Shown here in pieces: positions 51,111 through 60,120 of a DNA stretch of 64,000 nt. The notes beneath the pieces were generated by a model. The model saw nothing but the letters and a program-made list of their open reading frames with translations. It had not been told where the DNA came from and did not search any database. Each line of letters starts with the position of its first letter. The first letter of the stretch is position 1. Position numbers and translations under genes: made by a program. Source of the stretch: Competibacter_A sp003527885 (GTDB lineage: Bacteria; Pseudomonadota; Gammaproteobacteria; Competibacterales; Competibacteraceae); contig DAORPQ010000002.1 in NCBI GenBank assembly GCA_035442025.1, forward strand, positions 62,001-126,000, in the 5' to 3' direction.

Positions 51111-51959
51111 ATGCGCTGGAGAGGTGGCAGAGAAAGCGATAATGTCGAAGATCGGCGTGGCTTCCGGGCGGCCCCCGCCATCGCGGGCGGCGGGATCGGC
51201 ACGGTCGCTATCGTATTGATCGCGATGTTCTTTGGGATGGATCCTACCGTGCTGCTGGAGAGCATGGGGCCCAGCGCCGTTTCGGTCCAGCAACCGGCGC
51301 CCGCGCCGGCCGGTCAGGATGAAGCGAGCAAGTTCGTCTCGGTGGTCCTGGCCGATACCGAGGATACTTGGCGCGGCCTGTTCCGTCAGCTGGGCGGGAC
51401 TTATCGGGAGCCGAAGCTGGTGCTGTTTTCAGGCATGGTGCAATCGGCCTGCGGCTATGCCCAGGCCGCCGTCGGCCCGTTTTACTGCCCGGCCGACCAA
51501 AAGGTGTACGTCGATCTGAATTTCTTTGAGGATCTCAAGACCCGCTTCCGGGCGCCGGGTGATTTTGCCCAGGCTTATGTCATCGCGCACGAGGTGGGCC
51601 ACCACGTGCAAAATCTGATGGGAATTTCCGACAAGGTCGAATCCTTGCGCGGTCGCCTGGGGGCCGCTGAAGGGAACGCGCTATCGGTGCGGGTAGAATT
51701 GCAGGCGGATTGTTTTGCCGGGGTTTGGGCAAACCACGCCGAGAAAGCCCGACAAATTCTGGAAACGGGCGACATCGAGGAAGCGCTGAATGCCGCCACC
51801 GCCATCGGCGACGACCGGTTGCAGAAGCAGGCCAGGGGCTATATAACGCCGGATTCCTTCACCCACGGCAGTTCGGCGCAACGGGTGCGCTGGTTCAAGC
51901 AGGGGATCACCAGCGGCGATCCGCGCCAGTGCGACACCTTCAATGCCGCGCAGTTGTAG
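51111..51959 (+). CDS. neutral zinc metallopeptidase (YpfJ family)
   Basis: A 282-residue membrane-anchored protein of the putative neutral zinc metallopeptidase family (YpfJ/KPN_02809). A basic N-terminus (MRWRGGRESDNVEDRRG, the family start) precedes one helix (~22-42) and a Pro/Ala linker. The catalytic domain carries HEVGHH (H160, E161, H164) and a later RVELQADCFAG that may supply the third ligand. FFEDLKTRF and the C-terminal HGSSAQRVRWFKQGITSGDP are also typical. Physiological substrates are unknown. It stands alone between ppdK and kdsD. Confidence 0.92.
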   Translation: MRWRGGRESDNVEDRRGFRAAPAIAGGGIGTVAIVLIAMFFGMDPTVLLESMGPSAVSVQQPAPAPAGQDEASKFVSVVLADTEDTWRGLFRQLGGTYREPKLVLFSGMVQSACGYAQAAVGPFYCPADQKVYVDLNFFEDLKTRFRAPGDFAQAYVIAHEVGHHVQNLMGISDKVESLRGRLGAAEGNALSVRVELQADCFAGVWANHAEKARQILETGDIEEALNAATAIGDDRLQKQARGYITPDSFTHGSSAQRVRWFKQGITSGDPRQCDTFNAAQL

Positions 51960-52110
51960 CTCGCCCGCTGCGGCGCCCAAAGGTGTTTGCGGCCGTTCTG
52001 CCCGCGGACGGGTAAGCGTGCCCCGACATGGCCGAGCCGCCCGAAAAGCCGTACAGAAATGCCTCCGGCTTTAACGGTGGGCAGGCATAGCTGGTACAAT
52101 AGCGACCGCT

Positions 52111-53088
52111 ATGCCCATCCACGACGACAAACTCAAGGCGCTCGCCAGCCGAGTATTGACCGTTGAAGCGGAAGCGGTCGCCCAGCTTGCCGCGCGGGTC
52201 GATGACCGCTTCGCTCGGGCTTGCCGCTTGCTGCTGGCCTGCCAGGGCCGGATCGTTGTGCTCGGCATCGGCAAGCCCGGCCACATCGGCGGCAAGATCG
52301 CCGCCACCCTCGCCAGCACCGGGACGCCCGCCTTCTTTGTCCATCCCGCCGAAGCCAGCCACGGCGACATGGGCATGATCACCGCGCGGGACGTGGTATT
52401 GGCTCTGTCCAACTCCGGTGAAACCGACGAAATCCTCACCCTGCTGCCGTTGATCAAACGGCTCGGAGTCCCGTTGGTCGCTCTGGCCGGCAATCTCGGT
52501 TCCACCTTGGCGCAAGCCGCCGATGTCTGCATCGATGTCAGCGTTTCGCAGGAAGCCTGTCCGCTAGGGTTGGCCCCGACTTCCAGCACCACCGCGACGC
52601 TGGCGATGGGCGACGCCTTGGCGGTCGCCTTGCTGGAGGCGCGCGGTTTCACCGCCGAGGACTTCGCCCGCTCTCATCCGGGCGGGCGGCTGGGGCGGCG
52701 TCTTTTGCTGTTGCTCGATGATGTGATGCACACCGGCGAACAGATGCCGCGCAGCGCACCCGATGATTATTTGCGCGATGCGCTGCTGGAAATGAGCCGC
52801 AAAGGCCTGGGGACGACCGTGGTGGTGGATGCGCACGACCGGGTGCTGGGGGTCTTTACCGACGGCGACTTGCGCCGGGCGTTGGATCGTCAGGTGGACG
52901 TGCATTCCGCTCGTGTCGCCGAGGTCATGACCCAGAGTTGCAAGACTATCGCGCCCGGCACGCTCGCCGCCGAAGCGCTGCGGATGATGCAGCAATATAA
53001 GATCAACGCTTTGCCGGTGGTCGATGGGTTGGGTCGGCTGGTCGGTGTGCTCAACATGCACGATCTGTTGCGGGCCGGCGTACTTTGA
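52111..53088 (+). CDS. kdsD: arabinose-5-phosphate isomerase
   Basis: A 325-residue isomerase turning ribulose 5-phosphate into arabinose 5-phosphate for Kdo. It has an N-terminal SIS domain (GIGKPGHIGGKIAATLASTG, HPAEASHGDMGM, SNSGETDE; ~45-175) followed by two CBS domains (~205-262 and ~272-325), the full KdsD layout. APTSSTTATLAMGDALAVALL is conserved. The gene starts the kdsD-kdsC-lptCAB-rpoN block; its TGA overlaps the kdsC TTG start. Confidence 0.95.
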   Translation: MPIHDDKLKALASRVLTVEAEAVAQLAARVDDRFARACRLLLACQGRIVVLGIGKPGHIGGKIAATLASTGTPAFFVHPAEASHGDMGMITARDVVLALSNSGETDEILTLLPLIKRLGVPLVALAGNLGSTLAQAADVCIDVSVSQEACPLGLAPTSSTTATLAMGDALAVALLEARGFTAEDFARSHPGGRLGRRLLLLLDDVMHTGEQMPRSAPDDYLRDALLEMSRKGLGTTVVVDAHDRVLGVFTDGDLRRALDRQVDVHSARVAEVMTQSCKTIAPGTLAAEALRMMQQYKINALPVVDGLGRLVGVLNMHDLLRAGVL

Positions 53089-53636
53089 GCGCTGCGGCCG
53101 CCACGCTTTCGCGGGAGGACTTGTTACGCAAGGCGGCGTTGGTCCGGTTGGCGATTTTCGATGTGGATGGCGTGCTGACCGACGGGCGCCTCTACTTGGG
53201 CCATGACGGTAACGAGTTCAAGGCGTTTCACATCCGCGATGGTCACGGTCTCAAGATGTTGATGGCGGCCGGCATCGAAGTGGCGGTGATTTCGGGCCGA
53301 CATGCCGCATCGGTGGAGCGACGCCTCGGCGACCTCGGTATCCGGCTCGCCTATCTGGGCGTCCAGGACAAGCGGGTCGCGTTGCGCGATTTGCAAGCGC
53401 GGCTGGGTCTGAGCGCCGAACAAATGGCCTATACCGGTGACGATCTGATCGATCTACCGGTCATGGCGCGGGTGGGGTTGGCGGTGGCCGTGCGAGACGC
53501 CGACCCTTTTGTCGGGCAACACGCCCACTGGCGGACCCCGAGCCGCGGCGGTCGCGGCGCGGTGCGAGAAGTGTGCGAACTGCTGCTGGAGGCGCACGGC
53601 CAACTCGCCGCCCTGCGCGGTCGCTATCTCGAATGA
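53085..53636 (+). CDS. kdsC: 3-deoxy-D-manno-octulosonate 8-phosphate phosphatase
   Basis: A 183-residue HAD-superfamily phosphatase that removes phosphate from Kdo-8-P. The nucleophile motif is FDVDGVLTDGRLYLG, motif II lies in VISGRHAASVERRL, and motif III in YTGDDLIDLPVM. PSRGGRGAVREVCELLL is the family C-terminus. Start is TTG 53085, overlapping the kdsD stop (TTGA); no suitable ATG exists nearby. The stop overlaps lptC. Confidence 0.94.
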   Translation: MSAAAATLSREDLLRKAALVRLAIFDVDGVLTDGRLYLGHDGNEFKAFHIRDGHGLKMLMAAGIEVAVISGRHAASVERRLGDLGIRLAYLGVQDKRVALRDLQARLGLSAEQMAYTGDDLIDLPVMARVGLAVAVRDADPFVGQHAHWRTPSRGGRGAVREVCELLLEAHGQLAALRGRYLE

Positions 53637-54223
53637 GCCGGGGACCCGTCCCGGTCCGGGGTTGGTTCTATCTGGCGGGTTTGCTCCTGCTGGCGGGCTT
53701 GAGCTACGGCGCGCTGCGGTGGGTGGAAAACGCCATGCGAGCTGCGGCGCCGGTGGAAAGTCAGGCGCCGGTCTTGACCATCGAGCGATTTCGCGCGGTG
53801 CGGATGAGTTTGGCGGGCTTGCGAGAATACGTGCTGGAGGCGCCTCGGCTGAATCAATGGCCGGGCCAGCGCGGCACGCAAATCGAGCGGCCGGTGCTGG
53901 ACTGGTATCAGCCGGACGGCGAGACGCGCGAATGGCGCTTGCGGGCCGATCAGGGCTGGATCGCGGCCGATCAGAAGACGATGCGCTTGGAAGGGGCGGT
54001 GGTGATGACGCGCGCCGCCGACAGCGGCAAGGCGCCCGTCGAGGTGACCACTCGCGACGTGCTGATCCGCCCCGCCGACCGCTACGCGGAGACCGTCGCA
54101 CCCGCGCGGGCGGTCACGCCCGGTGGCGAACTCCGGGCCGTGGGCGTGCGCGCCTATCTGGATCGGGAACGATTGGAACTGCTTTCCGAAGTACGAGGTT
54201 ATTATGCACCACCGAATCGCTAG
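53633..54223 (+). CDS. lptC: LPS export system protein LptC
   Basis: A 196-residue bitopic protein of the LPS bridge. It has one N-terminal helix (~12-30, FYLAGLLLLAGLSYGALRW) and a periplasmic beta-jellyroll with RLNQWPG, GWIAADQKTMRLEGAVVM and the late DRERLELLSEVRGYY. LptC links the LptBFG transporter to LptA. The ATG at 53633 overlaps the kdsC stop. Sequence divergence is typical; position between kdsC and lptA supports the call. Confidence 0.92.
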   Translation: MSRGPVPVRGWFYLAGLLLLAGLSYGALRWVENAMRAAAPVESQAPVLTIERFRAVRMSLAGLREYVLEAPRLNQWPGQRGTQIERPVLDWYQPDGETREWRLRADQGWIAADQKTMRLEGAVVMTRAADSGKAPVEVTTRDVLIRPADRYAETVAPARAVTPGGELRAVGVRAYLDRERLELLSEVRGYYAPPNR

Positions 54224-54728
54224 GGCCGCGTTCGCGGCGGCGACCGTGTTGGCGGCGCCGCTGGCCGTCGCCCTGCCCGAGGACCGCAACCAGCCGATCA
54301 AGCTGGAAGCCGGGCGCGGCCAACTGGACCAGAAAACCGGGGTCAGCGTCTATGAGGGCAACGTGGTCATCAGCCAGGGTTCGATGCGTCTGACCGCCGA
54401 CACCGCCACCATCTACGTCAAGGACAACAGCTTCCAAAAGATGGACGCGACCGGCAATCCGGCCACCTTGCGCTACCAGCCGGCCGCCGACAAGCCAGAA
54501 ATCCAGGGTGCCAGCAAGCGGGTCGAATACGATGTCGGCAGCGGCAAGGTGGTCCTGACCGGCGGCGTGCGGGTCGTGCAGGGCCAAGACACCTTCAACG
54601 GGGAGCGCCTGGAATACGATCTCAAGGATGACGTGATCCGGGCCAAGGGCGCGGGGCAGAACGGCCGCATCCAGTTCACGATCCAGCCGAAAGCGCAGAA
54701 TCCGACGCCGGCTCCGAAGAAACCCTGA
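54204..54728 (+). CDS. lptA: LPS transport periplasmic protein LptA
   Basis: A 174-residue periplasmic protein that polymerises into the LPS bridge. It has a signal peptide (MHHRIARAAFAAATVLAAPLAVA), an OstA-type jellyroll with QPIKLEAGRGQLDQKTGVSVYEGNVVISQG in parts, ASKRVEYDVGSGKVVLTGGVRVVQG in parts, and a Pro/Lys-rich end. ATG 54204 lies inside the lptC gene, with GAGG upstream; the overlap is 20 bases. lptB follows after three bases. Confidence 0.94.
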   Translation: MHHRIARAAFAAATVLAAPLAVALPEDRNQPIKLEAGRGQLDQKTGVSVYEGNVVISQGSMRLTADTATIYVKDNSFQKMDATGNPATLRYQPAADKPEIQGASKRVEYDVGSGKVVLTGGVRVVQGQDTFNGERLEYDLKDDVIRAKGAGQNGRIQFTIQPKAQNPTPAPKKP

Positions 54729-54731
54729 ACC

Positions 54732-55457
54732 ATGGCCCGGCTCATCGCCAAGGAAATCGTCAAGCGCTACCGCAAGCGGGTCGTGGTGGATGCCGCCTCG
54801 CTGGAGGTCGCCAGCGGTGAAGTCGTCGGGTTGCTCGGCCCAAACGGCGCCGGCAAGACCACCAGTTTTTACATGATGGTCGGACTGATCCAATGCGACG
54901 AAGGCCGGGTGCTGTTGGACGAGCGCGATCTCACCCACTTGCCGATGCACGCGCGGGCGCGGTTGGGGGTCGGTTACCTGCCGCAGGAGCCTTCGATCTT
55001 CCGCCAGCTGACGGTCCTGGAGAACGTGCTGGCGATCCTCGAAATGCGCCGGGACCTCGGTCGGCCGGCGCGGCGGCCGGTGGCCGAAGACCTCCTGCAC
55101 GAGCTGCACGTCGGCCATCTGCGCGACAATATCGGCATCAGCCTGTCGGGCGGCGAGCGCCGCCGCGTGGAAATCGCGCGCGCCCTGGCGGCGCAGCCCG
55201 CTTTTATTTTGCTGGATGAGCCTTTTGCCGGCGTAGACCCTTTGTCAGTTCTTGATATCCAGCGTATCATCAAACACCTGTGTGAACGTAACATTGGTGT
55301 TCTGATCACCGATCACAATGTTCGGGAAACTCTAGGCATCTGTGATCGCGCCTATATTCTCAATGAAGGGCGGGTGATCGCCGAAGGCGAGCCGGCGCTC
55401 ATTCTCGACAACCAACACGTTCGGCAAGTCTATCTGGGCGAATCTTTTCAACTTTGA
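54732..55457 (+). CDS. lptB: LPS export ABC transporter ATPase LptB
   Basis: A 241-residue ABC ATPase driving LPS extraction with LptFG. Walker A is GPNGAGKTTS, the Q-loop region GVGYLPQEPSIFRQLTVLEN is LptB-specific, the signature motif is LSGGERRRVEIARAL, Walker B is FILLDEPFAG, and the H-loop is ITDHNVRETL. AEGEPALILDNQHVRQVYLG is the usual C-terminus. It is three bases from lptA and 114 bases before rpoN. Confidence 0.96.
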   Translation: MARLIAKEIVKRYRKRVVVDAASLEVASGEVVGLLGPNGAGKTTSFYMMVGLIQCDEGRVLLDERDLTHLPMHARARLGVGYLPQEPSIFRQLTVLENVLAILEMRRDLGRPARRPVAEDLLHELHVGHLRDNIGISLSGGERRRVEIARALAAQPAFILLDEPFAGVDPLSVLDIQRIIKHLCERNIGVLITDHNVRETLGICDRAYILNEGRVIAEGEPALILDNQHVRQVYLGESFQL

Positions 55458-55571
55458 TGCAGGTAGAATATCGGTGTGATCCTTGTGCATTTTCCCCATG
55501 CCTTTCCAAAACCGGCTAGGATTAACTGACGACAGGATGGGTTGCCCAGAGTGTTCTTAGATTGAAGGATT

Positions 55572-57038
55572 ATGAGACCGTCATTTCAGCAGACGCTACG
55601 CCAGACCCAGCAACTGACCATGACCCCGCAGTTGCAGCAGGCCATTCGCCTGTTGCAACTGTCCAGCCTGGATCTGGAAACCGAGGTCCAGGCGATCCTG
55701 GATTCCAATTTGATGCTGGAGCGGAGCGACGAACCGCAAGAGCTGCCGGTACAGCCGGAAACCCTGGTGACGCAGGCGGCGGCCGACTCCGGCCCCGAGA
55801 CCGAACTCGATATCAGCACCGGCACGCTGCCGGACGAATTGCCGGTGGATAGCGCCTGGGAGGATGTCTACGAGCCTTTCGACGGCGCGACCAGCTACTC
55901 GCGGGGCGAAGAGGAAGAGTGGGATATTTACGAGCGCTACGCCGGAGCCGGCGAATCCCTGCGGGATTATCTGTACTGGCAGATGCGGCTGACGCCGTTC
56001 GGCGCGCGGGAACTGGCGCTGGCCACGGCCATCATCGACGCCATCAACGAGGCGGGTTACCTGACGCTGTCGCTGGAGGAGATTTGCCAGGGCGTGCAGG
56101 ATGAAGCCCCGCTGACGCCGGCCGAGGCCGAAGCCGTTTTGAGGGTGGTCCAGCATTTCGACCCCCAAGGCGTGGGCGCCCGCACTCCGGCGGAATGCCT
56201 GCTGTTGCAGCTGGAGGTCATGCCGTCGGACACGCCGTGGTTGGACCAGGCCCGCCGGTTGGTCGAATGGCATTTGGAATTGCTGGCCGACCGCGATTTC
56301 AATGGCTTGATGCGTCGGCTCAAGGTCTCGCGCGAGGACTTGCAAGGCATCGTGGGCCTGATTCAATCGCTGGACCCCCATCCGGGCGAGCGCCTGTCGA
56401 ACAGCGCGCCCCAGTACGTCGTGCCGGATGTTTTGGTGTATCGGAACCGCGGTGTCTGGCGGGTCGAGCTGAACCCGGAAAGCACGCCCAAGCTGCGCAT
56501 CAACGCCCGTTATGCGGCCCTGACGCGGCAAGCCCGGCACAACGGCGACGCGGCTTACCTCAAAAACCATTTGCAGGAGGCACGCTGGTTTCTCAAGAGC
56601 CTGCAAAATCGCAACGAGACGCTGCTCAAGGTCGCTTCCAGCATCGTCGAGCGGCAGCGGGAGTTTCTGGAGCGGGGCGACGAGTCCATGAGGCCGCTGA
56701 TCCTGCGCGATATCGCCGAGGAGCTCGGCATGCATGAATCCACCATCTCGCGGGTGACCACGCAAAAGTACATGCATACGCCGCGCGGCATCTACGAGCT
56801 GAAATTTTTCTTTTCCAGCCATGTCGGCACCAGCGATGGCGGCGAATGCTCCTCGACCGCCATCCGCGCCATGATCCGCAAGCTGATTCAAAGCGAGGAG
56901 CCCGGCAAGCCCCTCAGCGACGATAAAATTGCCAAGCAGCTCGAAGCGGAGGGGATTCAAGTGGCGAGGAGGACGGTGGCAAAATACCGGGAGGCGATGT
57001 CCATTCCCTCTTCTTCGGATCGCAAGCGCCTCGTCTGA
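55572..57038 (+). CDS. rpoN: RNA polymerase sigma-54 factor
   Basis: A 488-residue sigma-54. Region I (MRPSFQQTLRQTQQLTMTPQ start, QAIRLLQLSSLDLETEV) is Gln/Leu-rich; region II is acidic (WEDVYEPFDGATSYSRGEEEEWDIY in parts). The core-binding and helix-turn-helix domains follow (ELGMHESTISRVTTQKYM). The RpoN box is ARRTVAKYRE near residue 473. It serves enhancer-dependent promoters, often for nitrogen, motility or storage genes. The lptB-rpoN-hpf-ptsN order is conserved in gammaproteobacteria. Confidence 0.97.
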   Translation: MRPSFQQTLRQTQQLTMTPQLQQAIRLLQLSSLDLETEVQAILDSNLMLERSDEPQELPVQPETLVTQAAADSGPETELDISTGTLPDELPVDSAWEDVYEPFDGATSYSRGEEEEWDIYERYAGAGESLRDYLYWQMRLTPFGARELALATAIIDAINEAGYLTLSLEEICQGVQDEAPLTPAEAEAVLRVVQHFDPQGVGARTPAECLLLQLEVMPSDTPWLDQARRLVEWHLELLADRDFNGLMRRLKVSREDLQGIVGLIQSLDPHPGERLSNSAPQYVVPDVLVYRNRGVWRVELNPESTPKLRINARYAALTRQARHNGDAAYLKNHLQEARWFLKSLQNRNETLLKVASSIVERQREFLERGDESMRPLILRDIAEELGMHESTISRVTTQKYMHTPRGIYELKFFFSSHVGTSDGGECSSTAIRAMIRKLIQSEEPGKPLSDDKIAKQLEAEGIQVARRTVAKYREAMSIPSSSDRKRLV

Positions 57039-57177
57039 GCGGACGAGGAAACCGCCCCGTCGGGGGCTTACCAACAGAGTCGGGATACGCCCTTTGAGTC
57101 ATACCATGGATTCACGCCGGGAAGTTTCATGACTCGCGATTCCCTCAGAGAACACTGGCCAGTCAGGAGCCCATGCC

Positions 57178-57501
57178 ATGCAAATCAAATTGAGCGGACA
57201 CCATGTGGAAATCACGCAAGCGCTCCACGATTACGTGCACGACAAGTTGGAGCGTATCGAGCGGCATTTCGACAACGTCACCAGCGCCCAGATCATTCTC
57301 AGTGTGGAGAAGTTGAACCAAAAGGCTGAAGCGACCATTCACGTGGCCGGTAACGAGCTGTTTGCCGATGCCGTGGACGAAGACATGTACGCCGCGCTCG
57401 ATGCCCTGATCGACAAGATCGACCGTCAAATCAAAAAGCATAAAGAGAAGCTGACGGACAAGCATCGCGGTGAAAAGGCGCGCAGTTATCCCGAGCCTTG
57501 A
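57178..57501 (+). CDS. hpf: ribosome hibernation-promoting factor
   Basis: A 107-residue HPF/YfiA-type protein that binds the 30S subunit in stationary phase. It starts MQIKLSGHHVEITQALHDYV (the sigma-54 modulation protein signature), continues KLERIERHFDNV, and ends with a short basic tail (KHKEKLTDKHRGEKAR). It is the short form, lacking the long-HPF dimerisation domain. An AGGAG site precedes the start; an ATG at 57172 is out of frame. It sits between rpoN and ptsN. Confidence 0.94.
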   Translation: MQIKLSGHHVEITQALHDYVHDKLERIERHFDNVTSAQIILSVEKLNQKAEATIHVAGNELFADAVDEDMYAALDALIDKIDRQIKKHKEKLTDKHRGEKARSYPEP

Positions 57502-57517
57502 GCCTGCGGGGGCGGCG

Positions 57518-57991
57518 ATGGATATTACGGACCTGATCGATAGCGACCGGATCGTTTACGATTGCGAGGTCGCTAGCAAGAAGCGGGCCATCGAAATCAT
57601 CAGCGAATTGCTGGCCAGGGGACAGGCCGATCTGACAGCCCGGCCGATCTTCGACAGCCTGATCGGACGAGAGCGTCTGGGCAGTACCGGTCTGGGGCAT
57701 GGGGTGGCCTTGCCGCACGGCCGGTTCAGTCAAAGCCAGCGAGCGATCGGCGCGTTTGTCAAACTCAAAAAGGGGGTGGATTTCGATGCCATCGACCGGC
57801 AGCCGGTGGATCTGATTTTCGGGTTGCTGGTGCCGGATCACTATACGGACGAGCATCTCAAGATTCTCGCCTATCTGGCCGAAATGTTCAGCGATCGAGG
57901 CTTTTGCCAGCACTTGCGGGAGGCCGGGTCCGATCGGGCGTTATTCCAACTGCTCGGGGCCTGGAAACCCTCGACCATCGATCTGCCATGA
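57518..57991 (+). CDS. ptsN: PTS IIA-like nitrogen regulatory protein (EIIA-Ntr)
   Basis: A 157-residue EIIA of the mannitol/fructose family with regulatory rather than transport function. The phosphorylated histidine is H67 in GLGHGVALPHGR. The fold signature LGSTGLGHG and the C-terminal LKILAYLAEMFSD are typical. ATG 57518 has GGGGGCGG upstream; the longer open frame to 57470 overlaps the hpf end. It overlaps hprK by four bases and would receive phosphate from the HPr and EI encoded ~2 kb downstream. Confidence 0.95.
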   Translation: MDITDLIDSDRIVYDCEVASKKRAIEIISELLARGQADLTARPIFDSLIGRERLGSTGLGHGVALPHGRFSQSQRAIGAFVKLKKGVDFDAIDRQPVDLIFGLLVPDHYTDEHLKILAYLAEMFSDRGFCQHLREAGSDRALFQLLGAWKPSTIDLP

Positions 57992-58929
57992 ACCAACCCG
58001 TCCAAGCCCAAACCGTCTTTCAGCGACTGGAAGTCCTGATCGACGTGTGTTGGGTCGGAGGCGCGGCCGGCGCGGCGCGCACGTTGTGGCCGGAGGCCGG
58101 GAATCTCCCCCTTTTCGGCCGTTTGAACTGGGTGCAGGCGCCGCGCTTGCAAATTGTCGGTTCGGAGGAGTGTCGCTTTCTGGACCGACTGGAGCCGGCG
58201 GTGCGGGAGAGCTTGCTCCGCCGCCTGCTGGAGCCGCCGGCCGGGGCGGTCCTGATATGCGGCGATTCCGGGCAGGCCGAGGCATTGCGCGGGCTGGCCG
58301 ACGCCTTCGGCACGCCGCTTTGGCACACCAGCGTCGCGCCGGCGGCCGTGGTGGAGCAACTCGGCCACTATCAGCACGAGCTCGACGCGTCCACCGTGCT
58401 CCACGGCGAATTGCTGGAAGTGTTCGGGATGGGCGTCCTGATCACCGGGGCCAGCGGGGTCGGTAAGAGCGAACTGGCGTTGGAGCTGATCAGCCGGGGT
58501 CACCGGCTGATCGCCGATGACACCCCGACCCTGACCCGGGTGGCGCCCAACGTGCTGGAAGGAACGTGCTCGGCCACTTTGCGCGATTTGCTCGAAGTGC
58601 GCGGCCTCGGCATCCTGAACATCCGGCGGATGTTCGGGGATAGCGCGATCAAGCGTAACAAGCGGGTGCGCCTGATCATCGAACTGGTCAAGCTGGAGGA
58701 AATCCGGGCGATACCCGAGTCCCGCTTGCAGGGGTTGCGGGCCAACCGGGTCATCCTGGGGATCGGCGTGCCGACCATCACCCTGCCGATCGCGCCCGGC
58801 CGCAACCTGGCGGTGCTGGTCGAATGCGCGGTGCGCGATCACATCTTGCGGTTGGGCGGTTACCGGGCGGAAGAGGATCTGATGGCGCGCATGCAGAAAG
58901 CTATGGCGGAGGCCGTGCCGTGCGAATAA
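57988..58929 (+). CDS. hprK: HPr kinase/phosphorylase
   Basis: A 313-residue bifunctional enzyme that phosphorylates and dephosphorylates HPr on its regulatory serine. The N-terminal domain is divergent. The catalytic domain has H139 in VLHG, Walker A GASGVGKS (154-161), LIADD, and the HprK signature LEVRGLGILNIRRMFG, followed by LRANRVILGIGVPTITLPIAPGRN in parts. Common in Firmicutes, it occurs with ptsN and rapZ in a subset of proteobacteria. It overlaps ptsN and rapZ, so the three are one translation-coupled unit. Confidence 0.96.
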   Translation: MNQPVQAQTVFQRLEVLIDVCWVGGAAGAARTLWPEAGNLPLFGRLNWVQAPRLQIVGSEECRFLDRLEPAVRESLLRRLLEPPAGAVLICGDSGQAEALRGLADAFGTPLWHTSVAPAAVVEQLGHYQHELDASTVLHGELLEVFGMGVLITGASGVGKSELALELISRGHRLIADDTPTLTRVAPNVLEGTCSATLRDLLEVRGLGILNIRRMFGDSAIKRNKRVRLIIELVKLEEIRAIPESRLQGLRANRVILGIGVPTITLPIAPGRNLAVLVECAVRDHILRLGGYRAEEDLMARMQKAMAEAVPCE

Positions 58930-59789
58930 TCATCGTCAGCGGCCTGTCTGGGTCCGGCAAGACCATCGCCCTGCAAACGCTCGAAGACTTGGATTATTAC
59001 TGTGTCGATAACCTGCCGTTCAAGCTGATCTTGCCGCTGACGCGAGAGATTTTGGCCTCCAGCGACACCTTGACGCCGGCGGTGGCGGTGGGGGTGGACG
59101 CCCGCAATTTCATCGACGAGCTGCACCGCTTTCCCGCCACGCTGGCCGAATTGCGCGCCTGCGGCGATTTGGACGTGGAAGTGTTGTTCTTGCAGGCCGC
59201 CGACGAGATTTTGCTCAAGCGCTACAGCGAAAGCCGCCGCCGGCATCCGCTGGATTTGGGTGACGTGTCCCTGGACGAAGCGATCCGCCAGGAGCGGCGC
59301 CTGTTGGAGCCGATCGTCGCCTGCGCCGACCTGATCGTGGACACGAGCGACACCAATATTTATGAGTTGCGGGAGCTGGTGCGCGCCCGCCTGCACGAGA
59401 CGCCGCGCGAGGCCATGTCTTTGCTGTTCGAATCCTTCGGGTTCAAGAACGGCGTGCCGGCCGACGCCGATTTCGTCTTCGACGTGCGCTCCCTGCCCAA
59501 CCCGCACTGGGAGCCGCAGTTGCGCCCGTTGACCGGCCTCGACCAGCCCGTGATCGATTTTCTCGAAGCCCAGCCACAGGTGTCGGAAATGATCGCCGAT
59601 CTGTGTCGGTTCTTGGAACCGTGGCTGCCGGAATTCGAAGCGAGCGAGCGCAGCTATCTGACGGTGTGCATCGGCTGTACCGGCGGGCAACACCGCTCGG
59701 TGTTCATCACCGAAGCGCTGGGCCGCCATTTCGGCGCGGCCCGCGATTATGTCATGGTCCGCCACCGAGAGCTAAACTTAACCAAGTAA
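58920..59789 (+). CDS. rapZ: RNase adapter protein RapZ
   Basis: A 289-residue P-loop protein. Walker A is GLSGSGKT (8-15), followed by DLDYYCVDNLP. The C-terminal domain carries DVRSLPNPHW, LTGLDQPV, and GCTGGQHRSVFITE, all diagnostic. In E. coli it guides RNase E to the GlmZ small RNA and senses glucosamine 6-phosphate; here only the gene is seen, not GlmZ. The GTG at 58920 overlaps hprK by ten bases, and no ATG fits. Confidence 0.95.
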   Translation: MRIIIVSGLSGSGKTIALQTLEDLDYYCVDNLPFKLILPLTREILASSDTLTPAVAVGVDARNFIDELHRFPATLAELRACGDLDVEVLFLQAADEILLKRYSESRRRHPLDLGDVSLDEAIRQERRLLEPIVACADLIVDTSDTNIYELRELVRARLHETPREAMSLLFESFGFKNGVPADADFVFDVRSLPNPHWEPQLRPLTGLDQPVIDFLEAQPQVSEMIADLCRFLEPWLPEFEASERSYLTVCIGCTGGQHRSVFITEALGRHFGAARDYVMVRHRELNLTK

Positions 59790-59823
59790 CCCCGAGCGGC
59801 CGTGGTCACGTCGGCCGGAAATC

Positions 59824-60108
59824 ATGGAGTTGAGTGGAGTGTTAAAGCGGGAAATTGTCATCATCAACAAGCTAGGCTTGCACGCGCGCGCCGCCGCCAA
59901 GTTCGTGACCCTGGCGGCCGGCTTCGACGCCGAAATTCGGCTGGCGCGCGGCAGTCGCGAGGTCAACGGCAAGAGCATCATGGGGGTGATGATGCTGGCC
60001 GCCGGCTGCGGAGCGCAGGTGGTCTTGCAAGCCAGCGGACCCGAAGCCGAGCTCGCGCTCGAACAATTGGAAAATTTGATACTCCGCCGTTTCGACGAGG
60101 CCGAATGA
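59824..60108 (+). CDS. HPr-family phosphocarrier protein
   Basis: A 94-residue HPr (NPr/PtsO type). The EI-phosphorylated histidine is H20 in LGLHARAAAKFV, and the regulatory serine S51 lies in NGKSIMGVMML, so it can be a substrate of the HprK encoded two genes upstream. It lies 34 bases after rapZ and 12 bases before the EI gene. With no sugar-specific EIIBC in the window, I infer a regulatory PTS. Confidence 0.94.
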   Translation: MELSGVLKREIVIINKLGLHARAAAKFVTLAAGFDAEIRLARGSREVNGKSIMGVMMLAAGCGAQVVLQASGPEAELALEQLENLILRRFDEAE

Positions 60109-60120
60109 GAGGGTTCCTCC